Positions 8,001-17,788 of a DNA stretch of 64,000 nucleotides are shown here, in pieces; the first letter of the stretch is position 1, and every line of letters begins with the position of its first letter. Origin of the DNA: Prauserella marina (lineage in GTDB: Bacteria > Actinomycetota > Actinomycetes > Mycobacteriales > Pseudonocardiaceae); contig NZ_CP016353.1 of NCBI RefSeq assembly GCF_002240355.1, positions 310,001 to 374,000 on the forward strand. Reading direction: 5' to 3'. A program made the translations under genes and the position numbers. Under the pieces are notes generated by a model. That model did not search any database and was not told the DNA's origin. It saw only the letters and a program-made list of their open reading frames with translations.

Positions 8001-8876
8001 CTAGGTCAGCTTGTCCAGTGCGGCGGTAGCCGAGCCGGGGTGGGCGTCGATCTCGTCCCACGGATCCGTCTTCCTCGCGAGCCTTCGCCGCATGCTGTCG
8101 ATGTCGAAGCCGTCGGGACTGATCCTGCTCAGCTCCTGCCAGTCGAGCGGCGCGGCGACGGGCGCGCCTTTCCTTGCCCGCAACGAGTACGGGGTGATGA
8201 ACGTCTGCCCGTAACCGTTGCGGTTCGTGTCGAGGAAGATCCGGTTTCCGCGCTTTTCCTTGCGCTGCGCCGTCGTCAGCCGTTCCGGATCGGCTTCGGC
8301 GAGCCGGTCGGCGACGGCTCTGGCGAGTTCGCGCACGGTGTCGAAGTTCTCCTCGGCGTCGAGCGGGGCGACGACGTGGTAGCCCCTTCCGCCCGTTGCT
8401 TGCACGAACGGGGTGAGGCCGAGCTCGCCGAACAGGTCCCTCGTCCTTCTCGCCACGCCGCGCAGTTCGGAGAGCGAGGTGCCGTCGGGTGGGTCGAGGT
8501 CGAGCACGATGTGGTCGGGGTTGTCCAGGTTGTCCACAGTGGATAGCCAGACGTGGAACTCGATGGTGGCCTGGTTCGCCAGGTACACCAGCGTTCGCGC
8601 GTCGTCGCACACCACGTGGTGCACGTCGCCTTCCTTGCCGCGCGCCGGAATTGCTTCCACCCGCAGCCAATCGGGGAAGTGATTGCTCGCTTCCTTCTGG
8701 AACCAGCCCTCGCCTTCGATCCCGTCGGGATAGCGGCGCAGCGTCAGCGGCCTTCCTCGCAGGTGGGGCAGCATCGTTTCGGCGATGTCGTCGTAGTAGC
8801 CCACGACGTCGCCTTTGCTGACGCCGCTCGGGTAGAAGAGCTTGTCCGGGTTGCTGACCAGGGACGAAGGGCTCAT
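8001..8876 (-). CDS. ligD: LigD-type polymerase/primase domain as a separate gene
   Basis: A 291-residue archaeo-eukaryotic primase-type polymerase that fills gaps at double-strand breaks, preferring ribonucleotides, and works with Ku and ligase. The metal-binding DLDPP motif lies in HIVLDLDPPDG, and the conserved segments GGRGYHVVAPL and RIFLDTNRNGYGQTF, with the opening LVSNPDKLFYPSG, are diagnostic. In mycobacterial LigD this is the N-terminal domain of a larger polypeptide; here it is free-standing. ATG 8876 overlaps the stop of the ligase gene by ATGA, giving translational coupling, and Ku follows after 8 bases. Confidence 0.93.
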   Translation of the reverse strand: MSPSSLVSNPDKLFYPSGVSKGDVVGYYDDIAETMLPHLRGRPLTLRRYPDGIEGEGWFQKEASNHFPDWLRVEAIPARGKEGDVHHVVCDDARTLVYLANQATIEFHVWLSTVDNLDNPDHIVLDLDPPDGTSLSELRGVARRTRDLFGELGLTPFVQATGGRGYHVVAPLDAEENFDTVRELARAVADRLAEADPERLTTAQRKEKRGNRIFLDTNRNGYGQTFITPYSLRARKGAPVAAPLDWQELSRISPDGFDIDSMRRRLARKTDPWDEIDAHPGSATAALDKLT

Positions 8877-9811
8877 GGCACCTCCCGCACCACCTCGTGT
8901 GCCGCCTTGTCGTTGCGCAGGCCGGTGAATCGAGGGTGCCGCAGTCGCCCGTCTCCGGTCCACTCGCTGAACCGGACCTGCACCACCATTTCCGGGCGAA
9001 CCCAATGCGCTCTCGGTTCCCTGACCTGGTCGACGAACGGTGATTCCTCGACGGCGAGGTCGTCGAGCCTGCCGCGAAGGTCGCGCAACGTCGCGTCGCC
9101 GTAACCGGTGCCGACCTTGCCCGCGTAGCGGAGATCGGAGCCGGAGTAGTAGCCGATCAGCAGCGCGCCGAAGCCCGCTCGCGCGCCGGAGGGGTCGGTG
9201 AACCCGCCGACGACGAACTCCTGATCGCTGACGCACTTGAACTTCAGCCAGTCACGCGAGCGGCCACTCGTGTAGCGCGCGTCGGCCCGCTTCGCGATGA
9301 GCCCTTCCCAGCCGCGTTCGCACGCCTGCTGCAGAAACCGCTCGCCAGCGCCGACCCTGTGCATCGAGAGCCGGAGCGGGTCGTGGAAGTCGAAAGCCTG
9401 CCGCAGCAGTTCCTTGCGCCGGCGCAGCGGAAGCCGGGTCGCGTCCTGGCCGTCGTACTCAAGCAGGTCGAAAAGGTAGTAGACAACGGGAATCCCGGTC
9501 GCCTTCGCCTTCGCGGGATCGTTGACGTGGATGCGCGGCTGGAGTTTGGCGAAGCTCGTCTGGTCGCCGTCGAACGCGACGATCTCGCCGTCGGCCACGA
9601 AGCTTTCCCCTCCCTGCTCCGCGAGCGCGGTCACCAGCTCGGGGTAGCTCGCGTCGGCGCTGCGGTGATTGCGCGACCACAGGTGTGGTTCTTCGCCTGC
9701 CTCGCGCACGCACAATGCTCTGACCCCGTCGAGCTTGCGCTCGAAGATCCAGTCGGGGTCGGAGAAATACTGGTCGGTGAGCGTTGCCAGCATCGGTTCG
9801 CGCCACTTCAA
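8873..9811 (-). CDS. ligD: ATP-dependent DNA ligase (LigD ligase domain) as a separate gene
   Basis: A 312-residue ATP-dependent DNA ligase that seals ends in non-homologous end joining. The adenylated Lys is in ERKLDGVRAL (KxDG motif), preceded by PMLATLTD. The nucleotidyltransferase core (about 1-200) includes FVADGEIVAFD and GLIAKRADARY, and an OB-fold domain follows, ending in RPEMVVQVRFSEWT. I placed the start at TTG 9811, which overlaps the upstream stop as TTGA; an internal ATG (9793) would still keep the KxDG region. It ends ATGA-coupled to the polymerase gene. This is the C-terminal module of fused LigD proteins. Confidence 0.92.
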   Translation of the reverse strand: MKWREPMLATLTDQYFSDPDWIFERKLDGVRALCVREAGEEPHLWSRNHRSADASYPELVTALAEQGGESFVADGEIVAFDGDQTSFAKLQPRIHVNDPAKAKATGIPVVYYLFDLLEYDGQDATRLPLRRRKELLRQAFDFHDPLRLSMHRVGAGERFLQQACERGWEGLIAKRADARYTSGRSRDWLKFKCVSDQEFVVGGFTDPSGARAGFGALLIGYYSGSDLRYAGKVGTGYGDATLRDLRGRLDDLAVEESPFVDQVREPRAHWVRPEMVVQVRFSEWTGDGRLRHPRFTGLRNDKAAHEVVREVP

Positions 9812-10380
9812 GCCAGGTCCCTGTTGGTCTTGCCGCTCAGCACCGACTCGGGCTGCGTCTTGGCAGGCTTGCGCCGCCGGTCCGCGCCCTCGTCGTTTTT
9901 CTTGATGAGCAACCACTGTTCCTGCCTTGGGCTCATCCTCGTGCGGACGAGATCGAAGGCACCGTGCAGTTTCTCGCCTTCCAGCCACACATGGAGTGTG
10001 CCGCTGTCGAGTGCCTGCTCCGCGGATTCCTCGCCAAGCGGCTCGAACGTCCCCGTGTCCCAGACGATCACGGTCCCCGCGCCGTACTCGTCGTTCGGAA
10101 TACGTCCCTCGAAACGCGCGTAGTCCAGGGGATGGTCCTCGGTGCGGATGGCGAGCCGCTTGTCGCCGGGGTCGAGGGACGGCCCCTTCGGGATCGACCA
10201 CGACACGAGCACACCGCCGATCTCCAGCCGGAAGTCGAAGTGCAGGCTCGAAGCGTCGTGGCGTTGGATCACGAACCGGGGTTCGTCCCCGCCATGTTCG
10301 GCAGCGCCGGAAGGCTCACCGGAACGACGCAGGTCGCGTTTGGCGCGATACGTGGCCAGTGTGTCCTTCCGCGTGCTCAT
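9808..10380 (-). CDS. LigD 3'-phosphoesterase (PE) domain protein
   Basis: A 190-residue 3'-phosphoesterase that trims 3'-phosphate and 3'-ribonucleotide ends before ligation. It carries FVIQRHDASSLHFDFRLE, with the His and Asp residues that bind manganese, followed by WSIPKGPS and EDHPLDYARFEG, all typical of the domain. The N-terminus is basic. It is the first gene of the end-joining operon (PE, ligase, polymerase, Ku), and its stop overlaps the ligase start. In mycobacteria it is the middle domain of LigD. Confidence 0.92.
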   Translation of the reverse strand: MSTRKDTLATYRAKRDLRRSGEPSGAAEHGGDEPRFVIQRHDASSLHFDFRLEIGGVLVSWSIPKGPSLDPGDKRLAIRTEDHPLDYARFEGRIPNDEYGAGTVIVWDTGTFEPLGEESAEQALDSGTLHVWLEGEKLHGAFDLVRTRMSPRQEQWLLIKKNDEGADRRRKPAKTQPESVLSGKTNRDLA

Positions 10381-10435
10381 GCGCGCCGGTTACCCGGCCT
10401 GTGAGCAGCCGAAACGACCTCGGAAGCAGTACGCC

Positions 10436-11239
10436 TCAACCCTCTTCCGGGTGTTCGACGAGGCCATCACGCAACCTGTCGAGCGTGCGGGCGAGCAGCC
10501 GGGACACGTGCATTTGCGAAATGCCGATGCGCTCGGCGATCTGGGTTTGCGTCATGTTGTGCACGAAGCGCAACGCGAGAATGGTTCGTTCCCGCTCCGG
10601 CAACTCCCGCACCAGTGGTTGCAAGGTCTCGTGGTTCTCGACGCCTTCGAGTCCCGCGTCGTCGACACCGAGCGTGTCACCGAGGGCAAGGTTTTCGGTG
10701 TCGCCGGCGAGTACCTCGTCGAGCGACATCGAGTGGTAGGCGTTGCCCGCTTCGAGCCCCTCGTAGACCTCCTCCGGCGTCAGCCCCAGTTGCTGGGCGA
10801 TCTCGCTCGGGGTCGGTGCCCTGCCCAGCTTCTGCGAGAGTTGCGTACTCGCGTTGTTGATCGAGAGGTGCAGCTCTTTGAGCCTGCGGGGAACCCTGAT
10901 GACCCAGCCGGTGTCCCGGAAGTGACGGCGTACCTCGCCCATCACCGTCGGCACGGCGTAGGAGAGGAAATCGGAGCCCCGGTCGGGGTCGAACCGGTCG
11001 ACCGCGTTGATCAGCCCGACTCTCGCGACCTGCACCAGGTCTTCCTTGGCCACGCCCCTGCCGGAGAACCGTTGAGCGATGTGCTCCGCGAGCGGCAGGT
11101 GCCCCGTGACGAGCTCGTCACGCAACCGGGATCGGCGCGGATGGTCGTCTGCGAGCTTGACGAACTCCTCGAAAAGGGGGGTGAGGTGTCCGTAGTCGTC
11201 CGAGGGGCTTCGTGAGGAATGCGTGGTCGATTCGGTCAC
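10436..11239 (-). CDS. SigF/SigB-type RNA polymerase sigma factor
   Basis: A 267-residue group 3 sigma factor of the SigB/SigF family for general stress or development. Region 2 (PLAEHIAQRFSGRG, DLVQVARVGLINAVDRFDP, YAVPTVMGEVRRHFRD), region 3 (IRVPRRLKELH to APTPSEIAQQLGL) and region 4 (LPERERTILALRFVHNMTQT then QIAERIGISQMHVSRLL) are all present. GTG 11239 overlaps the stop of the upstream anti-sigma gene as GTGA, the usual coupling of RsbW-type regulators to their sigma factor. No anti-anti-sigma gene is adjacent, so release from RsbW is probably controlled elsewhere. Confidence 0.92.
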   Translation of the reverse strand: MTESTTHSSRSPSDDYGHLTPLFEEFVKLADDHPRRSRLRDELVTGHLPLAEHIAQRFSGRGVAKEDLVQVARVGLINAVDRFDPDRGSDFLSYAVPTVMGEVRRHFRDTGWVIRVPRRLKELHLSINNASTQLSQKLGRAPTPSEIAQQLGLTPEEVYEGLEAGNAYHSMSLDEVLAGDTENLALGDTLGVDDAGLEGVENHETLQPLVRELPERERTILALRFVHNMTQTQIAERIGISQMHVSRLLARTLDRLRDGLVEHPEEG

Positions 11240-11733
11240 GTAAAAGCCGGCTTCCGTTTGGCGAGTTCGATGTGGACCCAGTTGCGCTGACCGTTGTTGC
11301 CGCCCTGCTCCACCCACGAGGACGCGGTGTCGGCCAGCGTCGTCAGCACTCGCCAGCCGAAGGAGGCCGTGCTCGGGGCGTCACTCGACGAGGAGCTGAC
11401 GGCGCCACTGAACCGCAGTTCCGAGTCGTTGATCGTGAACCGGCAGACCATCGTGCTGCGTGGATCGGCACGGGTGATGAGGGTCGAACACGCTTCGTCG
11501 ACGGCGAGGCGGAGGTCCGCGATCGCATCGAGGTCGAAGTCGGCTCTCATCGCGATGCTCGCCGCGACGGAACGGATGATGGGCAGGTGGACCAGGTTGG
11601 CCCCGAGCCGTAGCTCGATGTCGTCCTGGGCGCCGACGTCGTGCGACGGCGGCTCTTTTTCGGTCACTTTCACCTCAGTGTGTTGCCGGCCGTTCAACGT
11701 TTCCCCGCTTAGCGTAGTCAATTGTTCACTCAT
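11236..11733 (-). CDS. rsbW: RsbW/UsfX-type anti-sigma factor (GHKL ATPase fold)
   Basis: A 165-residue anti-sigma factor that sequesters the following sigma factor. It has a non-conserved N-terminal extension of about 35 residues and then a histidine-kinase-like ATPase fold. The N-box DLRLAVDEACSTLI is clear, and the middle segment LGANLVHLPIIRSVAASIA matches the family. The C-terminal G-boxes are degenerate (SFGWRVLTTLAD), as often in actinobacterial RsbW/UsfX. Its start overlaps the 3' end of the baeRF gene by 8 bases and its stop overlaps the sigma start, so all three are one operon. Confidence 0.9.
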   Translation of the reverse strand: MSEQLTTLSGETLNGRQHTEVKVTEKEPPSHDVGAQDDIELRLGANLVHLPIIRSVAASIAMRADFDLDAIADLRLAVDEACSTLITRADPRSTMVCRFTINDSELRFSGAVSSSSSDAPSTASFGWRVLTTLADTASSWVEQGGNNGQRNWVHIELAKRKPAFT

Positions 11734-12823
11734 GCCGGAGTATTGCGCCGAAACCCTCGGTCAGCCCGAGAGTCTCGCCGGTGTGGACGATGTCGGCGTC
11801 GGTGGCGATCGCGGCGAACACGAGCGCCTCGTCTGCCCGCTGTGGGATCACGATGTCGGAGCCGACGGCTTCGAGCGCGTCCGCTCGCGTCGCCACGAGC
11901 GTTGCCTGTTCTCCTTTCACGACGTCGATGTCGGCGGGACTGTCGAAGAGCAGAGTCTCCACATTGGCCTCGCGCAGTGCGCTCGTCGTGGCTTCGAGAC
12001 CCTGCACCGCGAGTCCCCTCGGCCTGCCGAGCGCGGTACGAAAACGTTCGGCGGTCTCGTCTCGCCGTGCTTGCTTCGTACGCTGGAGCAACAGGCGTAC
12101 CTGATCTTTCAGTTCGCCGTGATCCGCGCCTTTGTGCCTGCCACCGCCGGTCACCTCCGTCGCGATCCCTCGAACGCGTTCGGGTAGCGCGTCGTGCAGG
12201 TGTCTCCGGGACTGGGTTTCGCCCGCGATGATCACCAGCGTCGCGCCTGCCTTTCTCGCGGCCTCGGTGACGTACTCGGCAGCCTTTTCGATGTTCTGCT
12301 TCGTCGTCTCGTCGGCGCGGGCCTGCATGTCGTGGTGGGCGGGGCCGCCGCCGCGCACCTTGTGCACGGGGTGGTCGGAGCCCTCGACGGTGCGCTCGTC
12401 GACGATGTCACCCTGCTCGTCGACGGTGGTGACGTCGGCGCCGATGCTGTCGACGACGGCGAGTACGTAGGTCGGTGGCCGCTCGCCGAATTCGGCGAGC
12501 GGAACCAGATAGGGCAGCGCGGACAGCCGGGCCACCGCGTGCGTTGGTGGCTGATCGAGTTGCCGGTCGACGAGTACCCGGTCGCCCGCGGCGATCATGG
12601 CTCTGCCGCCACGGCCCTCGGGTGGGGGTCCCTCTCTGATGCCCGCTTCGAGCGCGTCGAGGGTGGCCGCCTCGGCGCCCTGCCCCTCCAGTTGCTCGCG
12701 GACCTCGCGCCAGCGCAGTTCCAGCAGCTTCGCCGCGTCGGCCGTGTCGTGTGTGTCGTCGAAGTACACGGAGGCGAACGGACCGTCTGTCGTGACCAGC
12801 TCGCGCAACCTCGTCGTGTCCAC
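11726..12823 (-). CDS. Rv2629-like bacterial eRF1-domain (baeRF) protein
   Basis: A 365-residue protein related to Mycobacterium tuberculosis Rv2629, of the bacterial archaeo-eukaryotic release-factor (baeRF/Vms1-like) group thought to act on stalled or hibernating ribosomes. Its N-terminal half ends in the basic motif RGGGPAHHD, followed by ETTKQNIEKAA. The second half has an L7Ae-like alpha/beta segment with VIIAGETQSRRHLHDALPE and VETLLFDSP. GGAGG lies 7 bases before GTG 12823. It is the first gene of the RsbW-sigma operon and overlaps rsbW by 8 bases, suggesting a stress-time translation role. Family from recall; precise activity is inferred. Confidence 0.75.
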   Translation of the reverse strand: MDTTRLRELVTTDGPFASVYFDDTHDTADAAKLLELRWREVREQLEGQGAEAATLDALEAGIREGPPPEGRGGRAMIAAGDRVLVDRQLDQPPTHAVARLSALPYLVPLAEFGERPPTYVLAVVDSIGADVTTVDEQGDIVDERTVEGSDHPVHKVRGGGPAHHDMQARADETTKQNIEKAAEYVTEAARKAGATLVIIAGETQSRRHLHDALPERVRGIATEVTGGGRHKGADHGELKDQVRLLLQRTKQARRDETAERFRTALGRPRGLAVQGLEATTSALREANVETLLFDSPADIDVVKGEQATLVATRADALEAVGSDIVIPQRADEALVFAAIATDADIVHTGETLGLTEGFGAILRHE

Positions 12824-12966
12824 TCAAGTACCTCCCTCGCGCGGTTCCGGCGAGGGCTACCCCGTGTGGCGGAAGTGAAACGTCGAGGCGGAGGGGACCG
12901 TGATACTGAACACTGTATACGCTCCCTGTGCGGGCGAGGTTCCCGCCGAGTGCTTATGGTCCGAGC

Positions 12967-13758
12967 GTGATCTGGTGGCATGCGGTTCTCATCGCCCTCG
13001 CGGGCGTATGGGCGGGAACGATCAACACGGTGGTCGGCTCCGGCACACTCGTGACGTTTCCCGTGCTCGTCGCCTTCGGCTACTCGCCGGTGACGGCGAC
13101 GACCTCGAACGCGATCGGGCTCGCCCCCGGCACGATCAGCGGGGCCATCGGTTACCGGCACGAGCTTCGCGGCGAGTTCCGCAGGCTGCTCGCCTTCGTC
13201 CCGGCGTCGATGCTCGGTGCCGTCTGCGGCACCATCCTGCTGCTCTCGCTTCCCCCTGACGCGTTCGAACGGGTCGTTCCCGTGCTCGTCGGGCTCGCCG
13301 TCGTGCTGGTGATCATTCAGCCGAAGGTGTCGAGGTGGGTACTCGCCCGCAGGGCGGTGAAGGTCGAGGCCAACGGAGGCAAGGAGGGCTCAGGCAGGAG
13401 CACCCAGGTCCTGTTGATCACGGCCGTCTTCGTCATCGGCATCTACGGCGGGTACTTCACGGCCGCGCAGGGCGTGATGCTGATGGCGGTCATGGGCATG
13501 CTGCTCAACGAGTCGATCCAGCGGCTCAACGGCATCAAGAACGTGCTCGCGGCCGTCGTCAACGTCGTCGCGGGCACGGTCTACGCGTTCGTCGCGCCGG
13601 TGAGCTGGCCGGTCGTCGCGCTGCTCGCGGGTGGTTCGGTCGTCGGCGGATATCTCGGCGCGCGCATCGGGCGGAAACTCTCGCCAACGGTGCTTCGCGG
13701 CGTGATCGTCGTCGTCGGTGTCGCCGCCATCATCCAGCTTGTCCTTCGACAACTGTGA
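12967..13758 (+). CDS. TauE/SafE-family membrane transporter
   Basis: A 263-residue permease with about eight membrane segments, of the TauE/SafE family linked to export or import of sulfonates, sulfite or other organic anions. The duplicated family motif is seen as GTINTVVGSGTLVTFPVL near the N-terminus and GGYFTAAQGVMLMAVMG in the second half. The loop SNAIGLAPG is also typical. Start GTG 12967 is chosen because upstream residues are hydrophilic and unlike the family; there is no strong Shine-Dalgarno site. It is divergent from the baeRF operon. The substrate cannot be read from the sequence. Confidence 0.85.
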   Translation: MIWWHAVLIALAGVWAGTINTVVGSGTLVTFPVLVAFGYSPVTATTSNAIGLAPGTISGAIGYRHELRGEFRRLLAFVPASMLGAVCGTILLLSLPPDAFERVVPVLVGLAVVLVIIQPKVSRWVLARRAVKVEANGGKEGSGRSTQVLLITAVFVIGIYGGYFTAAQGVMLMAVMGMLLNESIQRLNGIKNVLAAVVNVVAGTVYAFVAPVSWPVVALLAGGSVVGGYLGARIGRKLSPTVLRGVIVVVGVAAIIQLVLRQL

Positions 13759-13821
13759 TTCCTGCCCGGAATCGGGCAGAAAACTTGAACCAACGGCGCG
13801 CGGCTTGCAGGCTCGGAAGTC

Positions 13822-14088
13822 ATGACCCCGTTGCCTCCCGAACTCGTCAGGCATGTCGCCGTGTCGACCGGCCTGCCGTCGGTGACGGCGGAACGGGTCA
13901 TCGCCGACGTCATCGCCTACTTCGCGGAAACGAAGGACGAGTTCGTGAGGCGGCGCCACCGCGAGCTGAAACAACGCGGATTCACCAACGATCACATCTG
14001 GACGGCGCTTGCCGCCGAGCTGGCTTCCCGCCCCTTCGCGGCGGGCGAGCTCTCGGCGCGGCAGCTTCGCCGTATCGTCTACGGGTAG
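13822..14088 (+). CDS. Small hypothetical protein upstream of glmS
   Basis: An 88-residue soluble, mostly helical protein with charged segments (RRRHRELKQRGFTND). It ends 7 bases before glmS with the glmS Shine-Dalgarno site directly after its stop, so the two are almost surely co-transcribed. I recognise no domain. It has no signal peptide or cysteines. A link to amino-sugar synthesis is suggested only by position. Confidence 0.7.
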   Translation: MTPLPPELVRHVAVSTGLPSVTAERVIADVIAYFAETKDEFVRRRHRELKQRGFTNDHIWTALAAELASRPFAAGELSARQLRRIVYG

Positions 14089-14095
14089 GAGCACC

Positions 14096-15927
<1,832 letters not shown>

Positions 15928-15928
15928 A

Positions 15929-16987
15929 TCAGCGCTCGAAGGCGCGGGCCGCTTCGAGAAAGAGGTCGTTCTCGTCGGGGGTGCTGACCGTGACGCGCAC
16001 CCCGTCACCCGCGAAGGGCCGGACGACGACCTTGCGGTCGAGCGCGTGCTCCGCGAAGGCCACCGTGCGCTCGCCGAGCGGAAGCCAGACGAAGTTCGCG
16101 TGCGTCTCCGGCACCTCGAAACCGGCCTCGATCAACGCCGTCCGCACCCTGCCGCGTTCCTCGACGATGCGGGAACACCTGGTCAGCAGCTCGTCTTTCG
16201 CGCCGAGCGAGGCGATCGCCGCGGTCTGGGCGAGCGTGTTGACGCTGAACGCCACGTACACCTTGCGCAACGCCGTGACGACGTCCTCGTGGCCGACCGC
16301 GTAGCCGACTCGCAGTCCCGCGAGCCCGTACGCCTTCGAGAAGGTTCGCAAAACGGCTACGTTGGGCCGGTCCGCGACGAATTCGAGTCCGTCGGGGATC
16401 TCCTCGTCGGTGACGAACTCGCGGTAGGCCTCGTCGAGCACGACGAGCACGTCGGAGGGAACCGCGTCGAGGAAGCTCGCCAGCTCCCGCCTGCGCACGG
16501 CCGTTCCCGTCGGGTTGTTCGGATTGCACACGAAGATCAGCCTGGTCTTCGGGGTGATCGCGGCCAGCATCGCGGCGAGATCGTGGGTGTGGGTCCCGTC
16601 GAGCGGCACCTTGATCGAGGTCGCGTTGCCCACCTGCGTGACGATCGGGTACGCCTCGAACGAGCGCCACGCGTACAGCACCTCCTCGCCGGGCGCACAC
16701 ATCGCCTGCACGAGCTGCTGGCACAACGACACCGACCCGCAGCCGATCGCGATGCGCGACTCGGGGACCTTCAGCTCGTCCGCCAACCGGGCCGTCAATG
16801 CCTGCGACCCCATGTCCGGATACCGGTTGACCTCTTGCAACGCGTGCGAGATCGCGTCGGCGACGCTCGGCAACGGGCCGCCTGGCACCTCGTTGCTCGC
16901 GAGCTTGATCGCGCCGGGCACCGACCGCCCGGGGACGTAGGCCGGCAGTGCTGCGAGGTCGGCCCTCGGGTTGATGGGGGCGGACAT
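15929..16987 (-). CDS. Histidinol-phosphate/aromatic aminotransferase (HisC/Pat)
   Basis: A 352-residue fold-type I PLP aminotransferase. The Schiff-base Lys218 is in [23 protein letters not shown] and DEAYREF bind cofactor and substrate, and the substrate Arg lies near [20 protein letters not shown] is 6 bases before ATG. Its opening ([20 protein letters not shown]) and length fit the actinobacterial Pat branch, which transaminates aromatic 2-oxo acids, as well as HisC. It is not in a his operon, which favours the aromatic enzyme. It is convergent with glmS, 6 bases apart. Confidence 0.88.
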   Translation of the reverse strand: MSAPINPRADLAALPAYVPGRSVPGAIKLASNEVPGGPLPSVADAISHALQEVNRYPDMGSQALTARLADELKVPESRIAIGCGSVSLCQQLVQAMCAPGEEVLYAWRSFEAYPIVTQVGNATSIKVPLDGTHTHDLAAMLAAITPKTRLIFVCNPNNPTGTAVRRRELASFLDAVPSDVLVVLDEAYREFVTDEEIPDGLEFVADRPNVAVLRTFSKAYGLAGLRVGYAVGHEDVVTALRKVYVAFSVNTLAQTAAIASLGAKDELLTRCSRIVEERGRVRTALIEAGFEVPETHANFVWLPLGERTVAFAEHALDRKVVVRPFAGDGVRVTVSTPDENDLFLEAARAFER

Positions 16988-17092
16988 GTGCGGCTCCTCG
17001 GAAGTCGAACGGGTTCGCCACCCAACTTATCTCGCCCGATATCCGCAACCTCACGTTGACTGAGGGTCAGGTGTCGGTGGTTGAGTAGAGAG

Positions 17093-17743
17093 ATGACGCA
17101 GACCCGCACCGAGGACTACGAGCACACAGACGGCAGAGCAGTCCGCCTCTCGTTCACCGAACCGGAAGGCGTCGTGAGGGGCGGCCTCGTCGTTCTCCAT
17201 GAAGCAGGTGGCATCACGGACGCGGTGCGGTTGCTGGTGGCGGGTCTCGCGGGCGAAGGCTGGCTCGCCGTCGCGCCGCACATCGACGAAGACGGAAACC
17301 CGCTCAACGGAGCGGACGTGCTCGCCGCGACGGACACCACGCTCGCCTGGCTCGTCGAGCGCGGCATCAGCGGTGACCTGCTCGGCGTCGTCGGCTTCGA
17401 CCTCGGTGCCACGGCTGCGCTCGTCGTCGCGGCCAACCGCACGCTGGGGGCCGCGGTCAGCGTGGGAGGGCGTGGCATCGACAAGCCGGTCTCCGACGAG
17501 CTGCCTGCCCTTGTCGACATCGCGGGCAGCCTCACCAGCCCGTGGCTCGGCATCTACGGCGACTCGGGAGGCGAATCCGACGCGGCACAGGTAGAGCGGC
17601 TCAGGGACGCGGCGGCGGAGGCGAAGGTCGCGACCAACGTCGTTCGCTACGCGGGAGCCAACCACCGCTTCGACGCCGATCCAGCCGCCGCTGCCGAAGC
17701 ATGGCAGCGCACGCTCTCCTGGTTCGACGCGCACTTGCGCTGA
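17093..17743 (+). CDS. Dienelactone-hydrolase-family protein with Asp at the nucleophile position
   Basis: A 216-residue alpha/beta hydrolase of the dienelactone hydrolase group: VVLHEAGG near the N-terminus, the nucleophile elbow VVGFDLGATAAL, an acidic residue in GDSGGESD and the catalytic-type His in ANHRFD. The family normally has Cys in the elbow (G-x-C-x-G); here the position is Asp (about residue 103). It could use an Asp nucleophile like haloalkane dehalogenases or have lost activity. Start ATG 17093 is favoured over TTG 17081. It lies 45 bases upstream of acetoacetyl-CoA synthetase on the same strand. Substrate unknown. Confidence 0.82.
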   Translation: MTQTRTEDYEHTDGRAVRLSFTEPEGVVRGGLVVLHEAGGITDAVRLLVAGLAGEGWLAVAPHIDEDGNPLNGADVLAATDTTLAWLVERGISGDLLGVVGFDLGATAALVVAANRTLGAAVSVGGRGIDKPVSDELPALVDIAGSLTSPWLGIYGDSGGESDAAQVERLRDAAAEAKVATNVVRYAGANHRFDADPAAAAEAWQRTLSWFDAHLR

Positions 17744-17788
17744 GTTCGATCGAGGAAATGGCGGCCGTCGTAGCCTAGGGTCGTTGGC

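Noticed and set aside
14009-14095. Upstream extension of glmS
   Set aside because: The class II amidotransferase needs Cys2 directly after the initiator Met; ATG 14096 with GGAG upstream gives MCGIVGYLG.
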